From assembly GCA_004565275.1 (NCBI GenBank), contig SDOX01000085.1:51173-115172 (forward strand): a stretch of 64,000 nt of DNA, written 5' to 3'. The stretch is from Nannochloropsis salina CCMP1776 (Eukaryota > Sar > Eustigmatophyceae > Eustigmatales > Monodopsidaceae). Numbering within the stretch: the stretch's first letter is position 1; every line of letters starts with the position of its first letter. Below are positions 1-12,040 of the stretch, one piece after another. The position numbers and the translations under genes were made by a program. The notes under the pieces were generated by a model. That model had not been told where the DNA came from. It did not search any database and saw only the letters and a list, made by a program, of their open reading frames with translations.

Positions 1-1047
1 AGAAGATTGCGGCACGGATGGAAGTTGAAAACCTTCATGTTCACTCTGAGAAGGGAGGGGCCCTGCGTGGAGCAAGGGCTCCTCGCATCGCGAAAGAGTC
101 TGTATTCTCACTCTTGGTCCCTCACCCCATGCCTCCTCAGCCCCTTCGGCACCTTTCTCCAACACGAAACAACCGGAGCGCCGTAGTGCCATGCCTGCCC
201 TCCCTATCTCCCACGTGCCCCAGGTAGGTTAGGACGGGGGGAGGCCGGAAGGAAGGAGGTGGCCAGCGGCTACGTATCCGATGGACGGTGGTAGCGACGT
301 CAGTGCAGTGACGGCCCTGATATATCCTTTCTTTTGTTGTGGAGAGGAGGGTTTGGGAGGAAAGGGGGGGCTTGAAGGGAGAGAGGACGGGGCGGAGTCA
401 GGAGACAAAGCGATGCAGGGGTGTGAGAATGAATGGGGTGCAAGGTATCGGATGACGGGGATACAAGACGTCGCCCTGAAAGCCAAACAGCGGAAGGGAG
501 CAGAGGCTTCCTCTGGGAGTAAAGCACAGCCACCTGCGGCTCCTCTTTCCATGTACGGAGGTCCCGAGAGTAATGTCCCCCCTCCCTCCCTCCCTCCCTC
601 CCTCCCTCCCTCCCTCCCTCCCTCCCTTCCTCCCTCCCTCGCTCTGTTCATTCGCACCCTCTTCCTGCTGGGCTCATTCTCTTGATGTCTGCACTTCCCT
701 CCTCAATTTTGAGCCTTGTAATGTTCACCNNNNNNNNNNNNNNNNNNNNNNNNNNNNNNNNNNNNNNNNNNNNNNNNNNNNNNNNNNNNNNNNNNNNNNN
801 NNNNNNNNNNNNNNNNNNNNNNNNNNNNNAGGGAAGGAGGACAGGAGAAATGAGGGAGGAAGGGAAAGAGGGAGGGAGAGGGGGAAACGACAGGAGGCAA
901 GAAGCTTGATGTCCGCAGAAAGTCCATGAGGGACCAGATGGCTTAAGAAAATACCTGAATCAGTGCCAAAATCTCCTGATTTTTCTATCCCTTCGACCCT
1001 CCCTCCCTCCCGTCCTCTCTCCTGCCTTATTTTTCCACCCCCTGCAG
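1..1047. other. Left edge, no exon assigned
   Basis: This stretch probably belongs to the 5' part of the PFK-2/FBPase-2 gene that continues downstream, but I could not place any exon here. It holds a pure CCCT tract around 582-640 and a 100-N assembly gap. The missing catalytic RHGE exon of the bisphosphatase domain and the whole kinase domain must lie in the gap, in unrecognised exons here, or to the left of the window. Confidence 0.5.
730..829. other. Assembly gap (100 N)
   Basis: Exactly 100 N, the usual placeholder for a gap of unknown size. It is bordered by CT-rich sequence on the left and GGGA-type sequence on the right. It lies within or next to the PFK-2/FBPase-2 gene and may hide exons. 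Confidence 0.95.
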
Positions 1048-2174
1048 GCTTGGCACCACCTGGACGAGCTCTTCGCGGGCGTGTGCGACGGCATGACCTA
1101 CGAGGAGATCGAGAAACACTACCCGGACGAGTTTGCGAGACGCTCCATCGACAAACTCGCCTACCGCTACCCCAGGTACCGAGCCTCCCCTCCCTCCCTC
1201 CTTCCCTCCCTCCCTCCCTCCGCATCTTCCTCCTCTGTGTCATAGGCTGTGGCGCCGGCTCTTCATTTGAGTAGGCCTCGACCCAACGTTCCTTCCCCCG
1301 TGTTTCCTCTCTGGGAGGCTCCCTTCTTCTTGTGGGATTTCCCTCGTCCGTGTCTTCCTTCCTTTCTCCCTCTCCCCTGCATGCCCCACATGCTCGACAA
1401 ATGCTGGCCTTGCTCTCGTAGGGCTCTCTCTCCCCCTCGACCGTCGAAGGAGCCCTCTCTTCACATCGCCTCCCCCTCCCTCCCTCCCTCCCTCCCTCTT
1501 CTCCATCTCGCGCAGAGGGGAGTCCTACCTGGACGTGATAGCCCGGCTCGAGCCCATCATCATCGAAATGGAGAGACATCGAGAGCCACTCCTCATCGTC
1601 GGCCATCAGGTTTGCCCTCTCTCCGCCCTCCCGCCCTCTCTCCTCTCCTCCCTCCCTTCCTCCCCTTCCCTCCCCCCGGGACATCCTTGCTTACCTTGGC
1701 CTCTACGAATCGTCAGCCTCGATCGTCGACACCGTCCCTTCTTACACCCTCCCTCCCTCCCTCCCTCCCTACCTCCTTCCCTTCCTCCCTTCCCCTTTCC
1801 TCCAGGGTATACTGCGCATCATCTACGCATTCTACATGGGCCTCACTCGAGCGCAAGCCCCCTACGTCTCCATCCCTCTCAACTGTGTCGTGCAGCTCGA
1901 GCCGAGTGCCTTCCATTGTCACGAGGAGGTGGGTCTTATCTTTTCTCTCTCCCTGTCTCCTTCCCTCTCTTGCTTCCTCTTCTTCCTTCTCTTCCTTCCC
2001 TTTTGCAGACGAGGCGTCCAACGACCAGCACGCCTCTCTCTCCCTTCCTCCTTCCCTCCCTCCCTCCCTCCGCAGCGCCACATCCTCTATACTCCCACGA
2101 AAGCTCTCCCCACGGACGGGCAGGACGAGCCGATCAACAAGTACGAGATGATGACCGACCCGCAGTCGCACTAG
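1048..2174 (+). CDS. 6-phosphofructo-2-kinase/fructose-2,6-bisphosphatase, C-terminal part
   Basis: Cytosolic bifunctional enzyme that makes and degrades fructose-2,6-bisphosphate, the regulator of glycolysis versus gluconeogenesis. Only the C-terminal bisphosphatase (histidine phosphatase) part is seen. Exons at about 1048-1175, 1516-1609, 1806-1928 and 2076-2174 splice in frame. They read through the family block VCDGMTYEEIEKHYPDEF, then YRYPRGESYLDVIARLEPII, then the second catalytic His in LLIVGHQG, ending with a TAG at 2172-2174. The first catalytic motif (RHGE) and the kinase domain are not visible, so the gene is 5' incomplete. Introns are filled with CCCT/CCTCCC tracts. A run of about 15 G follows the stop at 2276-2290. 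The family call is firm; whether the kinase half is present cannot be judged here. Confidence 0.88.
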
Positions 2175-3793
2175 ACGCGCCGCCCTCGCGCCTCCCCCTC
2201 CCTCCCTTCCTCCCTGCCTCACACCACGAGGGAAGTGCGGAGGGAAAGAGGGGAAGAGGAGGAGGCGTTGGCTCCGGGGGGGGGGGGGGGTAATGTGCGG
2301 CAGGGTCTTGTGATAGTGACTTGTAGTGGGTTCATGGAGAAAGGGGGCGAGAAGCAGCAGTGCGGTGGTAACGCTGATCATGGCAAAGCGCTGACCTGAG
2401 ACGATTATTGCTCCTGGGAGGGAGAAGAAAAATGGGCAGGTGGGGAATCGAAAGACTTTGTACAACATGAGGAGAAGGGGAGGGGAAGCGTTTGGGGTAG
2501 GAGGTGGATCGGGCAGAGTCGTGCTTTCCGTCTCCCCTCGTGCATCTGCATTGGAGATGTGGTGGGGAGGGAGGGGCGGGAAGGGCGAGTGGAAGGGGGA
2601 CGAGAGTTGGGAGGTCGCACGGGGCGGGTTTGCGCGGTGGCGGGAGGCGGGGGCGTGACCAGGCCAGGATGTTTTGAGTACGTGTGTGTATGCGTAGTGA
2701 GGTGTCGTGTGCGTCCTAGTGACGATGCACACATTGTCGTCGAGGCAAAGAGGAGCGGAGGCGGGAGGGACGGGGAGCGTCGCCCGCGGGAGGATCCGGA
2801 GAGGGAGGGGGTATGGGGAGAGGAGGATTGTGATGGGGGTTTTCCGCACAAGGACGGCAGGGAAGGCAAGCGCAAGGAAAGAAAAACGGTGCGTCGTAGC
2901 TTCCGATGAGCGGGTGAGGGATGTGAAGGTGGGGAGTGAAAGGAATGTGCGAGGTCGGGGGCGAGGGATGTGGAGGAGGTATGAGGTGGGGGAAAGGAAG
3001 GGGCTGGGAGAACAAAGAAGGAATATAAAGACAGTGGGTTCATAGGAGTCCAAGGTTAGAGGCGGTTCGATCCACGCAAAACGTTCCAAAAACTGTTCCT
3101 CTTCCAGTCCCGTCTTGCCTTCTTTCTTCCTTCCCTTTTGCCCTCCCCTTTCTTGCCCTGCCTTCCTTTCTCCGCCTCTCTAAGGGTAATGCTACATTGT
3201 ACCGTAAATCGTGATACTCCTATTTAGAGTCGAGAGGAGAGCGGGGCGTGTGCCAGTCGCGTCCCAGTCTTCGTCGCCGCAAGGGAAGATGAGGTTTCTA
3301 GGACCCTCGCGGACAATTGTCATGGGTAAGGCATTTCAGAGTTGAGATTCGGACGCTACTCACACCATTTTGACGCGCTAGATCAGTGCAAGGCATCAAG
3401 GAGGCTCACCTAGGGAGAGCTGTCATCCGTGGAAGGGAACTGCCGAAAGAATTGGGCGCAATGTTAACGAGACGTAAACTGACAATTCGGTCGATTGATT
3501 ACCTCTGTTATGACCATGTCCTCTTGGCATTGTTCTGGCTCTCCGACCTGGTGGTTTTCCCAGCCATCTCACAGGGTCGGTCCAACCGCCTCCATCCAGC
3601 CCCATCCTCCTTTTACGTCGCTGGCTTCCAGACACTTTAGCTATCCACTACCCCCGACATTTCCAAGGTTCAGCTCTCACTTCCTTCCAACTCCTTACCC
3701 TCTTCTCCCTCCCTCCCTCCCTCCCTTCCTCCCTCCCTCCAACCTCACTCGACCCACGCTCCCAACCGCGCGTCCCGGGCCCGACGTGCCTCC
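2175..3793. other. Intergenic between convergent genes
   Basis: Lies between the 3' ends of the PFK-2/FBPase-2 gene (+) and the EHD gene (-). Long open frames exist on both strands, but their translations are low-complexity Gly/Arg or Pro/Ser and resemble no protein family. No gene supported. Confidence 0.5.
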
Positions 3794-6700
3794 CTACATG
3801 ACATAAGCCCTCTTTCCCCTGGGCACGTAGGCATCGGGCAGGAATTCTGGCACCTCTTTTCCCTCTTTCACGTCCTCCACTAGTTGCATGGCCACTGTGA
3901 ACTCCTCCAGATCCAGCAGGCCTGGGAAGGGGAGGAGGGAGATGGGAAGATAGTATGTGCGCGACGTGTGAATGGTAGTCACGGGGTAGTGCAAGCAACA
4001 AGTGGAAGCGGAAAGGTTTTTCGATCGTCTGTGCTTGCCCTCTGGCTTCTTCTCGCCCTCCCTGCCCCCCTCCCTCCCTTCCTACCGTCCCTGTCCATGT
4101 CTGCCAACGGCCAAAGTTCCCTCAAAACTTTCTTGTCGACCCCTGTTTCCACCAACGCTTTCTTGGCGGCGGCGCCTTCGGAGAAGGAAAGGAGGGAGAG
4201 TGGAGGGGAGGCAACTTTAGTGCTTACAAAAGTGTAAAGATAGGCTTCACAGTAAAACTCGCCGAGAGGCTATTGAGACTTCAAGATGCTTGGAGTCAAA
4301 GATGAGCTAGTTCGGAAACGAAATTTACTATCGACACGCCAGTTGTAAGGCTGAGAGGAAGCGATGGAGGGAGGGAAGGGTGGCTGTTTACCACTTAGAA
4401 ATCCCTCCTCTGAGGGAGCATAGGAGGCAAATAAAGGTTGAAGCTCGAGCATCTTGGACGCGAGTACCCAAGGTCCTTCCTCCTTCCCTCCCTCCGCCCC
4501 GCCCTCCTCCTCCTCGTCGTCGAAAGGGTTGGCTTCTGCGGTGGGAGGGGGAGAAGGATCCTGGAGGCAGGCAGGAAGAGAGAGGGAGGGAAAGAGATAG
4601 GGATGGAGGGGAGTAGGGAGTGAGGGGGAAAGGAGAGCTTTAAGGCCCCGGGTAGGAGTACCTTTTGCGAACGAGGCTAAAGAGAAGACACTTCCTTATA
4701 CGGGACGTTAAATGAAAAAAAAGCGGAGGGAGAAAAAAATGGAGGGAGTGAAGAAAGGAGGGAGGATCTACCAGTCTTGTGCTTCCTCTCACGCCACCTC
4801 CAGAGTTCCGAAGGGCCGACTGACAGGAAGGAGCGCGCATCGAAGGGAGAAGGGGGGGGGAGGGAGTGTTATAGGGGAGGGGAAGAGGGGGGGGGGGGGA
4901 GATAAAGACGAGTGTGTCCGGCGAAAGCTCAGAGCAAGAGGAAATGAAGAGAGGGAACAAGAAAAAAACTAGTTACTTGAGCAAGAGGGGATGAGGAGAG
5001 GGAACAGGAGAGAAACTAGGTATGGACAGGATAAGGGAGGCGAGGACGGCGCAAATGCGTGTCGATTGCTCCCCCACCATGGTCTATTTTCATCCTCTTT
5101 CCCTCTGAGGCCCAATCCCAGATGAGACAAGACCTACCTGAGGCCTCTCTTGCTGGCGATTGGGCGAAGGATAGAGGGGAGGAGAGGGAGCTGCGTGGTC
5201 CGCCAAAGGCGGAGGCACGTAGTCGTCGGCTGGAAGCGGTGGGGAGGGAGGGAGGGAGGGAGTGAGGGAGGGAGGGAGGGAGAAGGGATGGGGAAATGGG
5301 TGTCGGTATGTGTATAGCAGGGTAAAAAAAGGACAGAAGACGAGGAAGAAAGAAGGGAGGGAGTGAGGGAGGGAGGGAGGGAGGGAGGGGGGGACTAACA
5401 TGCCCCGCTGGTTTTGTTCCATTTCTCCCCCGCGAAGGTTTCGTCGTAGTCGCGGACTGGCAGAGGCATCGAGTACGTGACCTCGTTCCCCTTCTCGTCT
5501 TTAAGGGCGGTCGTGGTCTTGGGGAGCCTGGTCGAGGCGGAGGGAGGGGGGGGAGGGAGGGAGGGAAGGAGGGAGGGATGGATGAATGTTCCAAGAACGG
5601 CTTTTCCATGCTGAGGTGGCTTTCAACACATCCTCCCTCCTTCCTCTCCTCTCGCCCTTTCCCAAGGCGCACCTTTCCATGAGCGCAGGAATTTGAGTCT
5701 CGAGGATGTGGGAGAGGTCAGCAAGCATCTTGTTTTTAATCTGAGGAAAGCGAGGGAGAGAGGGAGGGAAATGGAGGGAGTGGGAAAGGTCCGTGGCAAG
5801 GATGACCGTAGAGGGCGAAATAGAAGCGAGAGAGGAAAGGAAGATCAGAGGAGGCCGGATAGGCGGAAAAAGAGCAACCACAAGAGGAAGGGCGGCAGGG
5901 AAGGAGAAACCCACCTTGGGAAATTTCGAAAAATTCAGATCCAGGAGCTTGGTGCGAAAATTGTCCAGGTCTGTCCGGAGAAAGGGACGCAGAGAGGGGG
6001 GAGGAAGAGAGCCGTGAACATAAGGGGAAGGAACAAAGGGAGGGAGGGAGGGAGGGAGGGAGGAAGGGAGGGAGGAAGGGAGGGAGGGAGGGATGGCTTG
6101 ATACCTGGAAAATCGCCGGGGGCGAGGTGATGCTGTTTGAGGACGTTGCGAAAGACGGAGGGGAGATCACGAAGGAGGCGCTCCTGGGCGAAAAGGGGGA
6201 GAAACGAGCGGAGGAAAAGAGCAAGGGAGCGAATGAAGAGGTCAAGTCTAGGAAGGGAGGAGGAATGGCGTGAGGAGGAAGAATCGACACCCTCCAGATG
6301 TGTCCCACCCTTCTCAACATTCCTGCCCTCCCCCTTCCCCGTCCACCACCTTCCTTCTCGCCTGCACAGCGCATCCACAATATGAATGCCCACGTGCCTT
6401 CCCTCCCTCCCTCCCTCCCTCCCTCCCTCCCTCCCTCCCTCCCTCACCTGCATCTTCTCCCGGCCCATGAATATCGGCATCTGCTCCTTCAAGTACCCGA
6501 TTATGTAAGCATGTACTCGCAAGAGGCGCGTCCGCTTGACGAGCTCGTTGATCTTGCGCATGGCAGAGTTTCTGAGAAGGGAGGGAGGACGGGAGGGAGG
6601 GAGGGAGGGAGGGGAACGGGGCGGGCGGAGGTTAAGAAAGAGCAACGCGATTGAAAACGAAGGAGTTTCCCGTCAGCAGCGGACTTGGAAAGGGTGGGAA

Positions 6701-9042
6701 ATATAGGGTTGGAACAGAGGAAAGAAAAACAAAGAGTAAAAAGGGAGGGGGGCGGGTCGGAGGGAGGGAGAAAAATACCGGGGCAGGTCCTTCAAATCCT
6801 TCATCAAGTCTTTCTCCTCCATCTCGAAGAGCTCCTTGTTCTCCCTGTACATCAAGGGGTGGTCCCAGAACGAGCCCACGTAGACACGCAGGACCTCGGG
6901 CGTTTTCATCACCTGGCGGGGGTGGGAAAGGAAAGGAGGAAGGGGGGAAGGGAGGGAGGGAGGGAGGGCATGGAGCAGCCCGCATTTTATTTCGGCACAT
7001 CTCTCCGGAGACAAGCTCCTGAAAATCTTCTTTTGCCAAGACTCTTCCCAAGATTCCAACCTCGTGCCACTGCCCTCTTTCTTTGCCTCCCTTCCCTTTC
7101 CCTTCTTGCTCTGTCAAGTACCTTGCCCATACTCCACATGAGCGCGCCATATACCCGCATGAGCTTCTGCCGGTCCACCTAAAGATTTGGCAGCAACAAT
7201 TCAAATTTAGATTTTAAATTCAAATTCAAATTCGAATGAAATAAAGGGGATTTCCGTCCATGCTCCCCGCCCTGGTCCCACCCAGTCCTTGACCGACCTG
7301 GTCGGCCTTATTCAGGACACAGCGGATTTTGTCGTCGTGACCCCGAAGCTTCTCGATCACCTCCTACGGTCGCAGCAATAAGACGGGAAAGGATAGCGGA
7401 AAGGGAGGGAAGGAGGAAAGGCGGAAGGTTTTAGAAAAGAGGACGCTTTGCAATTGGGGCCCACCACGCCATCTCCTTGAAGCTGTCTCGCAACGAATGC
7501 TCGATAGCACAAGAAAGGCGGGGGAGGGAAGGGGGGGAGGGATGGGGAGGGAGGGGCGTGATGTACCTTGAATTCATCGGATATATCGAGCTTGTGCGCA
7601 TCGAAGAGAAGAAGGATGAGATCGGCCCGCTCTGCAAACCAGCCGCACACGTTGGTGAAGTCGTACCTGAAGAGGGACGACGTGGGAAATGATGGAAAAG
7701 GACCCCGGATGGAGGATGGTGTGAAAGAGGGTACAAGCCAATGCAAGGCAACGTTGCGTCGGGGAATCACGGGAACGACAATCAGGGACACACTGCCTGC
7801 CTTTTGGCCCATGCCCCCCTCCCTCCTCCACGTCCTCCTTCCCTCCCTCGATTACCCGCGAGCCACCGTCTGCTTGTTCCCAGCCAGCACCCCGGGAGTA
7901 TCCACAATGTGAATGTTGCGAAGCACTTCGGAGGGACAGACAGAGCCCTGACAATGGGGGGGGGGGAGGGGAAAGTGTTGTTGGAACTTGTCGCAGACAT
8001 CCCACACCGCGTCGACTTGCCAATCAGGTCTCCCTCCCTCCCTCCCTCCCTCCCTCCCTCCCTCCCTCCCTCCCATTTTTACCTCGAACCGGTTCAGGAA
8101 AGAGACACCGAAGCGATCCAATCCCCGAAACGGCAAGTTTCCCGCCACCGCCATGGCGTTCCCTGGGAGGGAGGGAGGAAGGGAGGGCATTTGGAAGGGC
8201 ATGGGGAGAAAGAGGGATGGAAAAGGATGGAGGGAGGAAGGAGGAGGAGGGAGCGAAGGTGAGGATCTCAGGGCTGTAATCTAACACAGCAAGACTTCAC
8301 GCCGCGGTGACCAGCCCGGAAAGAGAACCCCTCCCTCCCTCCCTCCTTCTCGTCTCCCTCCCTCCCTCCCTCCCTCCCTCCCTACCGGGGATCACCCTCT
8401 CCTCAGGCCCGTCCATGACCGCCACGAACCGGTCGGTCGTGGGCTCGGGACCAATGCGTTGCCCGGGAAAGTCGCGACCGATCAGGTACCGAATGAACTG
8501 GGGAGGGGGGGAGGGAGGGAAGTGGGACGCTGCGAATGGTCCTCCGTCATACAAGCAATGTGGTGAGTACAGAGCACGAGGGCGCGGTGGAAAGGGAAGG
8601 GGAGGGGAAAAGGGTGAGAGCGAGGAAGGGAAGGGGAGAGAGGGAGGCTTACCGAGGTCTTCCCGGTACTGTACTGACCCACAAGCATGACCATGGGTTT
8701 CGAGTCAAACTCGGAGTCCGAAAGTGCAGGAGAATAGAAGGCGTCATACATGTACATCTAGGATGAAACGCAAGGAAGCGGACCCGATAAGCTGCGATTT
8801 CATGATCTAACCCAGACTTTTCAGGGCAACAGTGCACCGAAATGCCACCAACACATGCACAAGATAACCCCTGCCATTGGTAATTAATTGCTTTGGTGCT
8901 CATGGTCCCCTTGTATCTCTAACTCTCGAGCTCCTCTCCTCACCTGCTCGAGCGGCAAAATCGTGCTTTTGTAAATATTTTTTAGCCCCTGAATGACGCG
9001 CCGCGTGGCCTGATCCCGGCCTTGGTCCGACTGAGTACTCAT
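3794..9042 (-). CDS. EHD1: EHD-family dynamin-like ATPase
   Basis: Membrane-remodelling ATPase of endocytic recycling (EHD/RME-1/PAST family), acting on endosomal tubules and plasma membrane. More than ten short exons read in family order. They start with MSTQSDQGRDQATRRV at 9042. The first coding block, 8653-8757, carries the P-loop GQYSTGKTS. Next come the segments FIRYLIGRDFPGQRIGPEP, the DTPG switch in HIVDTPGVLAGNKQ, DLILLLFDAHKLDISDEF, and the NKAD motif in CVLNKADQ near 7300. The helical segments VYGALMWSMGK and LLRVHAYIIGYLKEQMPIF follow. The C-terminal EH domain has a complete EF-hand loop, DMDRDGLLDLEEF, spliced across 3920-4090, and the protein ends KRAYVM with a stop at 3794-3796. 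All key nucleotide motifs are present, so it should be active. Exact boundaries of some middle exons are uncertain. Confidence 0.93.
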
Positions 9043-9742
9043 GGATCCTGTGACGATTGTGGCCAGGAACTAAGCGGAGAAAGAGCAGGAAAAGGAAGAG
9101 AGGAAGGGGGGGGGAAGTGAACAAGGGAGGGATGTGTAGTCTACACGGCGGCTAGCGATAAGCCTGCACTCGAAAAAAGCAAGATCCAGCAACGGAGGCC
9201 ATAACGATGACAAGTCGATGCAGTATAGCACGTCTTCAAGACATGTGCCCGTGTCTTCCATGGTGCCGCGGTGGTATAATGGGAGATTCCGATAGGGGAG
9301 GATGGAAGAAACATCCAAGTTGAGCCGAGGCGTTAAAACCGGCAGTCGCTGACCTTGACGAGCGAGGGCATAAAATAAAATGCCACCAAACCACAGGATG
9401 CCCACGTCAAGGCAACTTCATGAAAAGCATGCATGCCACTTGTAGTAGGGGCAGCTGAGCTACTGACTACTGGTGCACAGGGAAGTTTGCGTGCTCCCTT
9501 TGGTGGGATGTGGCCCTCCCTGCTTCAATTGGCCAACTCTCGGTATGCACGGGCTCCCCGCTTTTGGAGAATAAAAGTCCGGCGCTATACCTTTTCAATG
9601 ATGAAAGGGTTTTCATTGTTTTGGTGCGGTTCGCATGCGGAGCACATCTTTTTTCTGACAAATTCTATCGTTTTTCTCCGGCGTTATTGATGTCACACAC
9701 ACAGCCTTTAGTGAAGATACCAACCTGTCTCATTGAGCACGC
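9043..9742. promoter_or_regulatory. Divergent intergenic region EHD / AK6
   Basis: About 700 bp separating two divergently transcribed genes, so it should contain both promoters. No TATA box or other element can be assigned with confidence. A tRNA-like A-box string near 9270 lacks a partner B-box. Confidence 0.4.
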
Positions 9743-11216
9743 ATGGACGGAACTCGTCCACACAGAACGAATCCTCTCCTCCGCGCTAGCTTGAAAAGGC
9801 CCAACATTCTTATCACTGGTACGCCAGGTACGGGAAAGACGACCACTGCCCGCTATATTGCGGTACGTAAAGGAGCTCGGAAAACAATGGGCGAGAGAAT
9901 GCCTAGGGAGGCGACGACAGGGGTTGAGACGGCTGCGCACCTAATAGGAAGGAGATTGAGAATGAAAGGATGGAATAAAGTGGGAGATGTGCAAGGTAGC
10001 TAATCAGCAGTGGGGTCGAATCTTTGAGAGCGCGCTGTGGAGGCGACCCCCTGGAAGTCAGGGGCCTCCACCCGTGGCAGTGAACAAATTTATCGTGGAA
10101 GGATCCTCCGCGCTCCGCTCCTTTTGCACAAGACCAGCTTTCTCCATGCTTGTTGGCTCACGCCTGCCTTGCAATACACAGGAGGCGACCGGCTTAGAGC
10201 ACGTCAGTGTGGGTGACGTTGCCAAGGAGAAGGAGTGCTTTGAGGGTCGGGACGTGGAGCTCGACACCTACATTTTGGATGAAGAAAAGGTACTTCGAAT
10301 CTGCAATCTTGCATATATCTCCTCCTATGTCCTTTCCTGCGCTTGTGGGAACGCGAGGCATGCCCCCGACAGTCCTTGTAGTCTCCGGCGATTTGAATCT
10401 TGTGACTAAGACCGGGGCGTGTCCTCGTCTTGCTTATTCTTTCCAGTTACTAGACCATCTGGAAATTATTCTGGCAGACGGAGGGAAGGTGGTAGACTAT
10501 CACTCCTGCGAGCTTTTCCCGGAACGGTGCGTTTTGCCTTTTGCTCGTTCTTTTCTTCCTCTCCCCTGGCTGTTTTCAAGTCATGTCGTGTCATGGTCAA
10601 GTAAAATCAGCTGCGTGATGATATTACTGCTTTAGAGTAATCATCTCCACTGCCTTCGTACTTCTAGATGGTTCGATCTGATCCTCGTGGTGAGGGCGAC
10701 CAACGCAGTCCTTTTTGACCGGCTCTCTGCTCGAGGGTATAGCGCCCGGAAACGGGAGGAGAATTTGGAGTGTGAAATAATGCAGGTTAGTTTGTTGCAT
10801 ATCGGGAGGCTTTCATGTTCACAAAGGATCAGAAAAGAGGGGCTGAGCGTTGAGATATTGGTTCTTAGATGCTTCAGAGCATTTCGGTAGCTTTTCCGTC
10901 TTCAACTCATGGCCACCATCCCATCCAATCCTCTCTTTTGTTTATTTTTATTTTATTGTCCCCCTCTAGGTAGTATTGGACGAAGCCCTGGAGAGCTACG
11001 AGAAAGAAATCGTGCACGAAATTACAAGCGAGACAGAAGATGACTTGCAAGAAAATGCTCAACGTGTCAAGGATTGGTTGACGCAATGGAAGGTAGAGTA
11101 TTTGCTCAAATTTATGGGTTTGAGGGCCACGATATATTTATCTAATAACATTTTCGTGTCCATTGCAGGTTGATTGCCGGGATCGAGTCCAAAAGGCGGA
11201 GGGCATGGAAGAATGA
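9743..11216 (+). CDS. AK6: Adenylate kinase isoenzyme 6 / Fap7 homologue
   Basis: Small nuclear/cytosolic NMP kinase-like ATPase (AK6, hCINAP, yeast Fap7) with a role in 18S rRNA maturation and adenylate metabolism. The first exon has the Walker A loop in ILITGTPGTGKTTTARYIA. Later exons give the family blocks GLEHVSVGDVAKEKECF, ILDEEK, GGKVVDYHSCELFPER (NMP-binding region), WFDLILVVRATNAVLFDRL, ARGYSARKREENLECEIMQ (lid region) and VLDEALESYEKEIVHEI. The last exon, 11169-11216, continues in phase after ...DWLTQWK and ends GMEE-stop at 11214-11216. The start ATG at 9743 precedes the P-loop by about 20 residues, slightly longer than usual. Introns here lack the long CCCT tracts seen elsewhere in the window. 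Confidence 0.92.
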
Positions 11217-12040
11217 TCGGTATTTTAAATTGCGATGTTACACTTCAAAGACAAGCACATGAGTATACCTTGGCTGAGCTGCTGGAAATTCGCGATGAGG
11301 ATACATTTATCATGGCAAAAACATATAATAAAAAAAGAATCAACATGGAAACTTTTTGTCTGTTAGGGTCTGTGTGAGTTAGTTTCATTAATTGTGAGAA
11401 AACACGGATTCTCACTGTAGCCCCACAGTCAACGAGGACATACTGGGCATGACATTTGAACAAAAATTGGAGAACTGGGTAAATTCGTGTCTTCACCTTG
11501 CGAGCCTGCCTGCTCATATCGGTTCGCAGTTCAAAAAGTAACGGCCGTTAACGGCCCGACTCCTCCCCGATCCTTCTTTGAATCGCTGCATCTCTTGACT
11601 TCTCTAGTAACTTTGCCTTGGCCTCATTCCTTTCCCTCATAAATTGTTTTACAATTCATCATGTGTGATGGGAAGAATGCGTTAGAAATGTTAAAAATAT
11701 GGAGTGTGCCATGTTGTAAAACTTCTTGTTGCATCTTTATTCCTTGTCCGTTGGCATGTGCTCTCGCCCCTCAACGTACTCCTTACTCTACTATATCCTT
11801 GGAAGGATCGACTTAGACGCCGACTCCGATTTTCACTCGTCTTACACCCCTGGCTCCTCCTCTTTTGTAAACATAATGGACAGAGCACTTCAGTGCACTT
11901 TGTTCTTTCTTGATGAGGTCTTATAAATAAAATGCAGCGCACTTTGTACGCTTGATCTTTTCCTTATTGCATTTCCTTCTTCGACGTACAATCTTACATG
12001 TAGGGATTGGGCGCTGCATGCTGATTCAGTATCTCTCATA
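11217..12040. other. Intergenic after AK6
   Basis: About 820 bp of more AT-rich sequence between two genes on the + strand. Short open frames show no family resemblance. Presumably the 3' UTR of AK6 and the promoter of the next gene. Confidence 0.4.

Noticed and set aside
1713-3089. Long minus-strand open frame opposite the PFK-2/FBPase-2 gene
   Set aside because: Low-complexity Pro/Ser/His and Arg/Gly-Glu sequence without domains, antisense to clear exons.
9262-9330. tRNA-like sequence (TGGTATAATGG, A-box pattern)
   Set aside because: No B-box (GGTTCRANNCC) at the right distance and no cloverleaf pairing could be drawn.
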